Shown here: piece by piece, positions 53,296 to 61,393 of the stretch | Position numbering within the stretch: the first letter of the stretch is position 1 | Layout of the letters: each line of letters starts with the position of its first letter | NCBI RefSeq assembly: GCF_030159055.1 | Contig: NZ_BQXQ01000029.1 | Coordinates: 1 to 64,000, forward strand | Length of the DNA: 64,000 nt | Reading direction: 5' to 3' | DNA from: Acidovorax sp. SUPP3334 | GTDB taxonomy: Bacteria > Pseudomonadota > Gammaproteobacteria > Burkholderiales > Burkholderiaceae_C | Translations under genes and position numbers: made by a program | The notes under the pieces: model-generated | The model's database searches: none | Told to the model about the DNA's origin: nothing | Seen by the model: only the letters and a program-made list of their open reading frames with translations

Positions 53296-53586
53296 ATGAC
53301 TGTCACTGTCCACATTCCCACTCTGCTGCGTGCCCTCACCCAGGACCACAAGCGCGTTGATTGCTCAGGCCGGAGCGTGATGGAGGTCATCGACTCGATC
53401 AACCACCTTTATCCCGGAATCAAGGATCGCCTGGTTGCCAACGGACGGGTGCATCGCTTCATGAACATCTATGTGAACGATGAGGACATCCGCTTCGCGG
53501 CAGATCTGTCAACGCCTGTCAGTCCCGGCGACTCGGTGACCATCCTTCCGGCCGTCGCGGGCGGCAGCGGGGCACGCCCATGTTGA
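53296..53586 (+). CDS. MoaD/ThiS-like sulfur-carrier protein with masked GlyGly
   Basis: A 96-residue ubiquitin-fold sulfur carrier. The end reads VTILPAVAGG (81-90) then a six-residue tail SGARPC (91-96). Carrier activity needs a free C-terminal GlyGly that is adenylated and turned into a thiocarboxylate, so the tail must be removed, most simply by the JAMM protease encoded just before. AAGGAG precedes ATG 53296. Its last bases overlap the next gene. Confidence 0.9.
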   Translation: MTVTVHIPTLLRALTQDHKRVDCSGRSVMEVIDSINHLYPGIKDRLVANGRVHRFMNIYVNDEDIRFAADLSTPVSPGDSVTILPAVAGGSGARPC

Positions 53587-55475
53587 AAGCTGCGACCACG
53601 CCATGGCTGGCCGGCTGTGGCTTGAGCCGGATGGCCGCGCGCACGCCAGGCGGCTGGAGTCCGTTCATGCGCTCTCTCCGGTTCCAGGCCGATCGGCTGG
53701 GTATCGCGTGCGATGGGGCGCTTGCCGCTTCGCCAGAGCGTGACCATGCCTTGCGATTCGATCTCGTGGCACCCGGTGCGCGGGCCGTGACTGCCACCGT
53801 CCACGCCTGGGCCGACGGCAGCCACGCCATCGACGGCAGCGAATTCCTGGCACAGGCGGGCAGCGGCTTGATGGCGGTGCATGGCCGCTCCAGCGGCGGC
53901 AGCCGCGCACTCGGCCTGGACTGCGTCGGCACCGCGACCTCCGTGCTCGCCTTGCAAGGGGCGATGGCGGCCGCGCTGGGGCAATTGCGCGGCGCCTCCA
54001 GCACGCGGGTGGAGGTGTCGCTGGCCGGTACGGCGCTGCTGTGCATCGGGCAATACCTTGCCGGAGCCACTGCGTCCGATGCGCCGGAGCGGTTGTCGCC
54101 AGGCAGCCATTCGCCGCAGGATCGGCCGCCTTTCCTGTCGGCCGATGGGGTGGTGTTCGAAATCGAAACGCTGTATGCGGAGCCTTGGCGCAATTTCTGG
54201 GGAGCGCTGGGCATCGAGCCCGCCGTGGCTGCTCAGGGTTGGAAGGGCTTCCTGCTGCGCTATGCCAAGGCCGTGTCGCCGATGCCGGCAAGCATGATGC
54301 AGCTACTGGCCGGCTTGCCCTACGCGGAAATCGCGGCGCGTTGCGCGCAGGCCGGCATGGCGGTCTGTCCGGTCAGGCCAGTGGCCGCACGTGCGCAGGA
54401 CCCCGGGGCCCGCGACCTCTGGATGCAAGGGCCGTGGCGATTTTCCACGAACCCTGGCCTACCCGCAGTCCGGCCGCTGCCGTCGCCGCGATCACTGCCG
54501 TTGAGCGGGCTGACGATCATCGAATCGTGCCGCCGCATCCAGGGACCGCTGGCAGGCCATCTGCTCGCGCTGCTGGGCGCACGGGTGGTCCGCATCGAGC
54601 CTCCGGGTGGGGACCCGCTGCGCGGCATGCCGCCGATGGCCGGGGATGTGTCGGCACGCTTTGATGCATTGAACCGCTTGAAGACGGTGCGAGAGATAGA
54701 CATCCGGACCGCTGCGGGCCGCTCGGCCGTGCTGGAGCTTGCCCGCGATGCGGACGTGTTCCTGCACAACTGGGCACCTGGCAAGGCTTTGGAACTGGGG
54801 CTGGACGATGGCGATCTCCATCGGGTGAATCCGGCGCTGGTCTATGCCTATGCCGGCGCCTGGGGCAGCGAAGGCCATGCTCCGAGCTTGCCAGGCACTG
54901 ATTTCATGACCCAGGCCTACTCCGGCGCCGCATCGGTCATCGCGCAGGCCGCCGGTACGCGCGGAGGATCTCTTTTCACCGTGTTGGATGTGCTGGGTGG
55001 GGTTGTCGCCGCGCAGGGCGTCACGGCCGCGTTGCTGCGCCGGCAGTTGAGCCCGTCGGGGTGCCGCGTCGATACCTCGCTGCTGGGTGCCGCGACCCTG
55101 TTGTGCGCCGACGAGTTGCAGGCGTGCTGGGAAGGGGGTGCCAAGGCAACGGACTGCGGTCCCCTGCTTCAGGCCGTGATTCCCGTGAAAGACGGACGGA
55201 TCGCGGTGGAATGCCCCGACGATGCGGCGCTGAGCCGTCTGGCCGAGGCCGCCGGCCTGCCGCGACCAGCGTCCGCTGACGTGGTTCGTGACGCGCTGCC
55301 CGGCTGGCTGGGGGCGTTGACGCTGGGCGACGCCGAACGCTTGCTTTCCCGCATCAGCGTGCCGGCCACCGCGGTGGCCGAAGACCTAGCCCTGTTGCCC
55401 GAAAACCCCCGGCTGGCCCGCGCGCTGCGGCCAGCCTCCTATGTCCAAGTGCAGTCTCCCTGGAGGTGGTCATGA
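53580..55475 (+). CDS. double CaiB/BaiF-type CoA transferase
   Basis: A 631-residue protein made of two class III CoA-transferase-like halves. The C-terminal half (about 300-631) has LTIIESCRRIQGPLAGHLLALLGARVVRIEPPGGD and NPALVYAYAGAWGS...GTDFMTQAYSGAAS with the family's catalytic Asp. The N-terminal half repeats the pattern in decayed form (DGSEFLAQAGSGLMAVHG, then TSVLALQGAMAAALGQL); the Asp is Glu there, so it is probably not catalytic. Such enzymes move CoA between acids. It overlaps the carrier gene by seven bases and the ligase gene by four. A role in activating or releasing the thioacid product is inferred. Confidence 0.75.
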   Translation: MLKAATTPWLAGCGLSRMAARTPGGWSPFMRSLRFQADRLGIACDGALAASPERDHALRFDLVAPGARAVTATVHAWADGSHAIDGSEFLAQAGSGLMAVHGRSSGGSRALGLDCVGTATSVLALQGAMAAALGQLRGASSTRVEVSLAGTALLCIGQYLAGATASDAPERLSPGSHSPQDRPPFLSADGVVFEIETLYAEPWRNFWGALGIEPAVAAQGWKGFLLRYAKAVSPMPASMMQLLAGLPYAEIAARCAQAGMAVCPVRPVAARAQDPGARDLWMQGPWRFSTNPGLPAVRPLPSPRSLPLSGLTIIESCRRIQGPLAGHLLALLGARVVRIEPPGGDPLRGMPPMAGDVSARFDALNRLKTVREIDIRTAAGRSAVLELARDADVFLHNWAPGKALELGLDDGDLHRVNPALVYAYAGAWGSEGHAPSLPGTDFMTQAYSGAASVIAQAAGTRGGSLFTVLDVLGGVVAAQGVTAALLRRQLSPSGCRVDTSLLGAATLLCADELQACWEGGAKATDCGPLLQAVIPVKDGRIAVECPDDAALSRLAEAAGLPRPASADVVRDALPGWLGALTLGDAERLLSRISVPATAVAEDLALLPENPRLARALRPASYVQVQSPWRWS

Positions 55476-57127
55476 GCGAATCCGGAATCGTCGATCTCGT
55501 TCCCGTATCGTTGCGCCGCGAATGGAGCCTTCGTGGCTGGTATCCCGATCGCTCGGTGTACGAGATGTTCGCAGCCCACGCCCTGCGCCAGCCCGACAAG
55601 CCGGCCGTGGTGTCGCCGACTGGCAGCGTCAGTTACGGGATGCTGCTAGACGCCGCGCATCGCCTGGCGGCAAGCCTGCGCAAGCGCGGCATCGTGCCAG
55701 GCGACGTCGTGGCCTATCAACTGGCGAATTCCTGGCGAAGCTGCGCCATCGACCTGGCCGTCGCTGCGCTGGGAGCGATCGTGGCACCGCTGCCGCCGGG
55801 CCGCGGCCGGCTCGACATGGAGTCGCTGCTGCGGCGCTGCCAGGCGCGCGCCGTCATCGTTCCGCCGAGCCATGGCGATGTTGACCTGTGCGAGCTGGTC
55901 GAATCGCTGCGTTCCAGCCTGCTGTCGCTGCGCATTCTCGTGCTGGACGGTGCATGCCGCGAGGGGTGGTCCACGTTCGACGACATGCTGGAGGGACACC
56001 CCATCGATCCCGTGTCGCTGCCTGCCGTGAATCCCAACGCGCCCGTGCGCCTGCTGGTGTCATCGGGCACGGAGTCCGAACCCAAGCTGGTCGCGTATTC
56101 GCACAATGCGCTGCTCGGCGGCCGTGGGCGTTTTCTGCAGCGGCTGCATCCCCAGGGGCAAGGATTTCGGGGCTTGTATCTCGTGCCACTGGGCTCTTCC
56201 TTTGGCTCGACCGCCACCTTTGGCGTGCTGTCCTGGCTTGGGGGCTCGATCGCGTTGATTCCCCGGTTCGACCCCGTCACCGCGATCCAGGCCATCGCCA
56301 GCCTGAAGCCCACCCACGTCCTGGGGGTGCCTACCATGCTGCAGCGCATGGCGGCCGATCCGCTGCTGTCGAGCATCGAAAAGTCCAGCCTGGTGGCAAT
56401 GGTCAGCGGCGGCTCGGTGATCGACAGTGCGAGCATCCGCCGCTGTGTCGAGGCATTCGGCTGCGGTTTCATCAGCCTCTATGGCTCGGCCGATGGCGTG
56501 AACTGCCACAACACTTTGGACGAATCGCTGGAACTGGTGCTGCGCAGCGTCGGCAAGCCCAACGACAGCGTGTGCGCGATCCGTCTCGTCGATGAGGCGG
56601 GCCGGGAGGTCGGTGCCGGCGATATCGGTGAAATCACGGCACTCGGCCCACTCAGCCCCATGCAGTACGTCAACGCGCCGGAACTCGATCAGCGCTACAG
56701 AGATGCCGGCGGCTGGGTCTATACCGGCGACCTGGGATGCTTCGACGTCGACGGATACCTGATGCTCACCGGGCGCAAGAAGGACATCATCATCCGCGGT
56801 GGGTCCAACATCAGCACCGTACAGATCGAAACGCTGGCGACAGGCCACCCCGACGTGGTGAGCGCCGCCTGCGTGCCCGTGCCCGATGCGGACATGGGCC
56901 AGAGGGTGTGCCTGTGCCTGACGATGCGCGATGGCGCGCCGCGGCCAAGCCTGAACGAGATCAATGCCTACCTGCGCGAGCAGGGGCTGGAAAACAACAA
57001 GCTGCCGGAGTATCTGCGCTACTACCGCCAACTGCCGCTGAGTCCGGCAGGCAAGGTGGACAAGAAGGCGCTGACCGCCGAAGTCTCTGAACTGGGCAAC
57101 GGACCCGGTTTCCGGATTGCTCGCTGA
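55472..57127 (+). CDS. AMP-dependent acid ligase (aryl/acyl-AMP type)
   Basis: A 551-residue ANL-superfamily ligase. It has the phosphate loop LLVSSGTESEPKLV (unusual: Glu where Gly is normal), ISLYGSADG, YTGDLGCFDVDGYLMLTGRKKDIIIRGG and the C-terminal catalytic Lys in SPAGKVDKKAL. It is closest to aryl-acid ligases such as EntE/DhbE and to the ligase of thiocarboxylate pathways that adenylates the acid before sulfur attack. TGGAGG precedes ATG 55472. Not a modular NRPS; no carrier domain is present. Confidence 0.85.
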   Translation: MSESGIVDLVPVSLRREWSLRGWYPDRSVYEMFAAHALRQPDKPAVVSPTGSVSYGMLLDAAHRLAASLRKRGIVPGDVVAYQLANSWRSCAIDLAVAALGAIVAPLPPGRGRLDMESLLRRCQARAVIVPPSHGDVDLCELVESLRSSLLSLRILVLDGACREGWSTFDDMLEGHPIDPVSLPAVNPNAPVRLLVSSGTESEPKLVAYSHNALLGGRGRFLQRLHPQGQGFRGLYLVPLGSSFGSTATFGVLSWLGGSIALIPRFDPVTAIQAIASLKPTHVLGVPTMLQRMAADPLLSSIEKSSLVAMVSGGSVIDSASIRRCVEAFGCGFISLYGSADGVNCHNTLDESLELVLRSVGKPNDSVCAIRLVDEAGREVGAGDIGEITALGPLSPMQYVNAPELDQRYRDAGGWVYTGDLGCFDVDGYLMLTGRKKDIIIRGGSNISTVQIETLATGHPDVVSAACVPVPDADMGQRVCLCLTMRDGAPRPSLNEINAYLREQGLENNKLPEYLRYYRQLPLSPAGKVDKKALTAEVSELGNGPGFRIAR

Positions 57128-57142
57128 CACGAAAGGACCCGC

Positions 57143-58309
57143 ATGAGCGAACAAGCACGGTTATCGAACACGCTGGCATGCGAAGTGCGGCAATGGATCG
57201 ATGCCCACGTCATTCCGGCCGAGGCCCTTCTGGATCAAGACGATTCGGCCGCCGCAGGCAAGGCCGCCGAGCTGGTCGAGGCCGCCCGGCGTGCCCGGTT
57301 GTGGGGGTCTTTCTATCCCGCCGCGCTGGGTGGGCGCGTGAGCTCGCTCGCCGCCTACGTCACTGTTGCAGAGGCGGAAGGTCGATCGGAGCATGGCCCG
57401 ATGGTCTTCGGCAGCGAGGCCGCCGTCGATGCGCACATGCTTTTTATGCATGGCAGTCCGCTGGTCCGCGAGCGCTATCTTGCGCCGCTGGCGGCGGGGC
57501 AAGCCACGCCCGCCTACGCCATGTCCGAGCCGCAAGGCATCGGCTCGATGCCATCGACCATCCAGACGTCGGCCACGCTGCACGATGGTCACTGGCACAT
57601 CGACGGGCTCAAGTGGTTCATCTGCCGAGCGGGCCGCGCTGCCTTCGTCACCGTCGTTGCCCGGACGCTGCCGGATGCTCCCGCAGAGCAGGCGCTGTCG
57701 ATGATCGTGGTGCCCACCGATGCACCCGGTTTCAGGGTGGAGCGCGAACTGGACATCCTCGGGCGGCACCAGGGGCAGTGCGAGATCTCCTTCACGAACG
57801 TGCGTGTCCCGGCCGATCACGTACTCGGCGAACCGCACCGGGGCATGGCGCTGATGCGGCAGCGGCTGGTATTGGGGCGGTTGCTGCGCTCCAGCCACTG
57901 GCTGGGGCTGGGCCAGCGTTGCTTCGATCTGCTGTGCGAGCGCATCCGCAGTCCGCGCGGCGCGATGGCGGCACTGCAGGACAAACAGCTCGTGCGGCGG
58001 CATGTTTTCGAGGCACACCTGGCACTGACCAGCGCGCGCGCGCTGGTGCATGCCGCAGCGGAAGAATTCGACGCCGGCCGCCGGTGCGATCTGTCAGCGA
58101 ATCTTGCCAAGGTGGCTGCGGCTCGCGCCCTGGGACTGGCGGCGGATTCCGCCATACAGATATTCGGGGCGGAAGGCTTGAGTGCGCTCACACCGTTGTC
58201 AGGCATCTTTCGCTCAGCGCGGGCCACGCGCATCCTGGATGGCGCCGATGAAGCCCTCATCAGCTCCGTGGGCCGCCAGTTGATCGACCTCGAAGCCGCA
58301 GCTTCATGA
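57143..58309 (+). CDS. acyl-CoA dehydrogenase-like flavoenzyme
   Basis: A 388-residue acyl-CoA dehydrogenase fold. FAD-site motifs include YAMSEPQGIGSM (127-138 region) and WFICRAGRAAF; the C-terminal loop reads RILDGADEALIS, like the ADGPDEVH of the ACAD10/11 branch rather than YEGT of MCAD. It is expected to oxidise a CoA or AMP-linked precursor, perhaps in making an aromatic or unsaturated ring. It lies 15 bases after the ligase and overlaps the exporter gene by ATGA. Confidence 0.85.
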   Translation: MSEQARLSNTLACEVRQWIDAHVIPAEALLDQDDSAAAGKAAELVEAARRARLWGSFYPAALGGRVSSLAAYVTVAEAEGRSEHGPMVFGSEAAVDAHMLFMHGSPLVRERYLAPLAAGQATPAYAMSEPQGIGSMPSTIQTSATLHDGHWHIDGLKWFICRAGRAAFVTVVARTLPDAPAEQALSMIVVPTDAPGFRVERELDILGRHQGQCEISFTNVRVPADHVLGEPHRGMALMRQRLVLGRLLRSSHWLGLGQRCFDLLCERIRSPRGAMAALQDKQLVRRHVFEAHLALTSARALVHAAAEEFDAGRRCDLSANLAKVAAARALGLAADSAIQIFGAEGLSALTPLSGIFRSARATRILDGADEALISSVGRQLIDLEAAAS

Positions 58310-59544
58310 AAGGGCCTGATATGCACCCTGTCGTAGGCACGGCCCCCGAGCCGAAGGCAACCGCCGCCGATCTGCGCTCCTGCGCATCCGGGCTGGCTGC
58401 CGTCCTAATGGCCGCCATGGCATTGCCCATGCTGGTGCTATACGCCGTTGGAACGCTCGGCCCCATGCTGGGCCGCGATCTGGGCGTAGCTCCCGGGTCA
58501 TTGGGATGGGTCACCGCTGCGACTTTCGGCGTGGCCGCGGCGCTGTCCCCCTGGGCGGGAACCTGGACGGCGCGGCTGGGCGGCCGCCTGGGGCTGGTGG
58601 TGCTGTTTCTGGCCGTTTCGCTGGTCTACACCATGATGGCTTGGGCGCCGGGCCTGACGGCGCTGACATGCGCAGTCGCTGTCGGCGGTGTGGCGCAGGC
58701 GTTGTGCAATCCGGTCACGAACCTGCTCATAGCGCAGCAGGTGGCCCCGAATCAGAGGCCGCGCATGGTGGGAGTCAAACAGGCGGGCGTGCAAGTGGCA
58801 GCGCTGTTCGCGGGGCTGGCCTTGCCCGTGCTGGCATCCCGTTGGGGCTGGCGTTGGACGCTCGGTCTCATGGCCCCCCTCGGCCTGCTGCTGGCCCTGG
58901 CCGTTCCCGCCGTGACGCGGCAGCACGCGGCCGGGCCTGTGCCGCCGATGACCCCACCGAGGCCGAACTTGGCTCTGGCCGTGTTGATGGGCATCCAGTG
59001 GTGCGTGGGTGCCGCACTGTCGGCGTTCATCGTGTCCTTGCCTGCGCACGCGGCCGCCCAGGGGTGGCCTCTGGTACAGGCAGGTCATCTGGTGGCGGTC
59101 TTCGCCGCGACCGGGTTGGTCTCGCGCGTGGTGCTGACCCCATTGGCTGCGCAGCTTCGGGACGAGTCCTGGTTGATCTTGTTTCTCTTGGTGATCGCCG
59201 CCGCATCGGCGGGCGGCGTGCTTTTGGCTGGCCCCTTGCGGCAATGGCCGCTGTGGTGCGCGGCGGGGCTGATGGGCATCAGCGCGGTGGCCTTGAACGC
59301 CGTCGCCATGGGCATGGTCGTGCGGCACGCCACGTTCGGTGCCACGGCCGTTGCGTCCGGCTGGTTGTCTGCAGCCTTCTTTGCCGGGCTGGCATTGGGC
59401 GCCCCTTTGGCAGCCGCCGCAGCAAACTTCGGTTATGGCTTGGAATGGACCTGGCTGGGCCTCGCCATGGTGCTGAGCGTAGCGGCCACTATCACCCCCT
59501 TGCTTCGGTGGGCGATGCGCGGCAGCCGTGTCTCCAGGGGATAG
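58306..59544 (+). CDS. MFS exporter at the end of the metallophore-like cluster
   Basis: A 412-residue, 12-segment MFS protein. It begins MHPV (ATG 58321) or MKGPDMHPV (58306); helix 1 reads VLMAAMALPMLVLYAVGTLGPML, and motif A-like residues are TWTARLGGRLG. Its place as the last gene, coupled to the dehydrogenase, suggests it exports the product or imports the loaded metal complex. PDTC and thioquinolobactin loci also carry an MFS protein. Substrate inferred only from context. Confidence 0.8.
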   Translation: MKGPDMHPVVGTAPEPKATAADLRSCASGLAAVLMAAMALPMLVLYAVGTLGPMLGRDLGVAPGSLGWVTAATFGVAAALSPWAGTWTARLGGRLGLVVLFLAVSLVYTMMAWAPGLTALTCAVAVGGVAQALCNPVTNLLIAQQVAPNQRPRMVGVKQAGVQVAALFAGLALPVLASRWGWRWTLGLMAPLGLLLALAVPAVTRQHAAGPVPPMTPPRPNLALAVLMGIQWCVGAALSAFIVSLPAHAAAQGWPLVQAGHLVAVFAATGLVSRVVLTPLAAQLRDESWLILFLLVIAAASAGGVLLAGPLRQWPLWCAAGLMGISAVALNAVAMGMVVRHATFGATAVASGWLSAAFFAGLALGAPLAAAAANFGYGLEWTWLGLAMVLSVAATITPLLRWAMRGSRVSRG

Positions 59545-59642
59545 GCGGCTGCCGCGCATTGCGCAAACCGACCCCATCCGTGGCGGCCGGCTCCACCTGC
59601 AGGCACGTTTGTTCGGTTCGCCGTCAGGCCATCGGCAGCCCG

Positions 59643-60278
59643 TCAGCGCAGCACGCGGCACTGGCCGAATTCGCAGCGGATGGCCATCGCATCGCCGTTG
59701 CTGCAAGGCACGGTGTAGGTCTCGAAGCCGGGGCCCTTGGCGGCCAGCCAGGCCATGGGTGTGGCGGTGCAGGACTGGTCGCGCGCCAGGCGCTCGGCGT
59801 TGAAGGTGTCCGTGCCGATGGCGCGCGCCGGCAGGGGCGTGTAATCCGCATGCGCCATGGGCGCTGGGCGGTTGGGCTCGGGCAGCGCCGGCATGGCTGC
59901 ATAGGCGCCCCCCGCGTAGCCCCGGCCGGCCATGCAGTTGGCCACGATGCGCTGGCGGCGGTCCAGCGCCTGCACCCCCTGCGTGGCGCCGAGGGCCCCA
60001 CCGATCAGCGCCGAATCCTGTACCGCGTTGCGGCTGCCGCCCAGCGCCCACACCACCGTGGCCGCCAGCACGGCACCGGCCACCAGCCCATCCACCGTCT
60101 CGCTGGCCACGCCGATCTGGCTGGCGTAGCGCTGGCAGTCGGCCAGGTCCGCAGCCTGCCGGGCCGGGTCTGCAGGCTGCGCGCTGCCGGCAGGCGCGCC
60201 CAGCGAAAGGCTGTCGGAGCCGTGCGTGGCGCAGCCGGCCAGGAAGAGGGCCATGACGCAGATCGACAGCTTTCGCAT
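59643..60278 (-). CDS. hypothetical lipoprotein with glycine-zipper-like segment
   Basis: A 211-residue lipoprotein. The lipobox is LAGC with Cys16, and AAGGAG lies upstream of ATG 60278. After the lipid site is a disordered stretch, then a membrane-like Gly/Ala segment (VDGLVAGAVLAATVVWALGG...SALIGGALGATQGV), a glycine-zipper pattern, and a C-terminal domain with paired Cys (SCTATP, PCSNGDAMAIRCEFGQCRVLR). Probably anchored in the outer membrane. Function unknown. Confidence 0.65.
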   Translation of the reverse strand: MRKLSICVMALFLAGCATHGSDSLSLGAPAGSAQPADPARQAADLADCQRYASQIGVASETVDGLVAGAVLAATVVWALGGSRNAVQDSALIGGALGATQGVQALDRRQRIVANCMAGRGYAGGAYAAMPALPEPNRPAPMAHADYTPLPARAIGTDTFNAERLARDQSCTATPMAWLAAKGPGFETYTVPCSNGDAMAIRCEFGQCRVLR

Positions 60279-60408
60279 AAAAACTCCTTGCGGGTGAATC
60301 GGTGCCGGGTGGCGCGATGCAGCGCCCCTGGGCGATTGGACAACCGAAAGGGTGGCACTGCCAAGCCCCTCCGCCGCTCGGCCCGCCCGGTGCCCGACAA
60401 TGCGCCCC

Positions 60409-61383
60409 ATGACGATCCCCACGAAAAAACCCCTCCTGCCCCTGCAACTGCTGGTGCACCCCGACAAGAGCGACCCCAACCCCCTGATCCTCTACCACGG
60501 CCGTTGCGCCGACGGTTTCGGCGCCGCGCTGGCTGCCTGGCGCTATTACGGCGGCCAGGCCGAGTGCGTAGGGCTGTCGCACGGCCAGGTGCAGTCGGTG
60601 GAAGACTTGCCTGCGCTGGACGGCCGGGCGGTGTACATCCTCGACTTTTCTTTCACGCCCGAGATATTGACCGCCATCGACGAGCGGGCCGCCAAGCTGG
60701 TCATGCTGGACCACCACAAGAGCGCGGCCGAAAAGCTCACCGGCTTTGCCTGCCGATGCGGCGTGATGCACTTCGATATGGACAAATCGGGTGCGCGCCT
60801 GGCGTGGGAGTTTTTCTACCCCGACGCTCCGCTGCCCGATCTGGTGCGCTACGTGGAAGACCGCGACATCTGGGCCTGGGCTTTTCCTGAAAGCGCCGGC
60901 TACCTCGCCGCGCTGGACATGGAGCCCTTCGACTTCGCGCGCTGGGAGGAGATCGCCCACTTCACGCCCGAGCAATCCGCCGCCTTCGTGGCACGCGGCA
61001 ACGCCATGGACGAGAAATTCCGCCACCTGGCGGCCGACGTGGCGGGCGGCGCGCAAGCCATCACCTTCAACGGCAAGCAGGGGCTGATGGTGAATGCGCC
61101 CGGCGCCTTCCACAGCCTGATCGGCGAAATGCTGTCCAAGCAGTGCGGCACGTTCGCGCTGATGTGGATCGTCGGCAAGGACGGCAAGGTCAAGGTCGGC
61201 ATGCGCTCGCAGCGCAATTTCGACTGCTCGGTGCTCGCCGAGAGCATGGGTGGCGGCGGCCACGCGCAGGCCTGCGGCTTTCGCATGGGAGCCGATCGCC
61301 TGCCGGAACTGCTGAGCGGCACGTTCGACGCGTCTGGCACCACAGCGGGTGCCGCAGGGGTTCAGGCGACCCCGGCCCTCTGA
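60409..61383 (+). CDS. DHH-family phosphoesterase
   Basis: A 324-residue DHH/DHHA1 phosphoesterase-like protein. Motifs are YHGRCADGFGAALAAW (Asp near 35), LDFSF, LDHHKSA and YVEDRDIW, with the DHHA1 end ESMGGGGHAQACGFRM. Relatives cleave nano-RNA, pAp or cyclic dinucleotides. The start is ATG 60409 (60400 is also possible). It lies alone and convergent with the DUF1501 gene. Confidence 0.8.
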   Translation: MTIPTKKPLLPLQLLVHPDKSDPNPLILYHGRCADGFGAALAAWRYYGGQAECVGLSHGQVQSVEDLPALDGRAVYILDFSFTPEILTAIDERAAKLVMLDHHKSAAEKLTGFACRCGVMHFDMDKSGARLAWEFFYPDAPLPDLVRYVEDRDIWAWAFPESAGYLAALDMEPFDFARWEEIAHFTPEQSAAFVARGNAMDEKFRHLAADVAGGAQAITFNGKQGLMVNAPGAFHSLIGEMLSKQCGTFALMWIVGKDGKVKVGMRSQRNFDCSVLAESMGGGGHAQACGFRMGADRLPELLSGTFDASGTTAGAAGVQATPAL

Positions 61384-61393
61384 GCCTTCGCGT

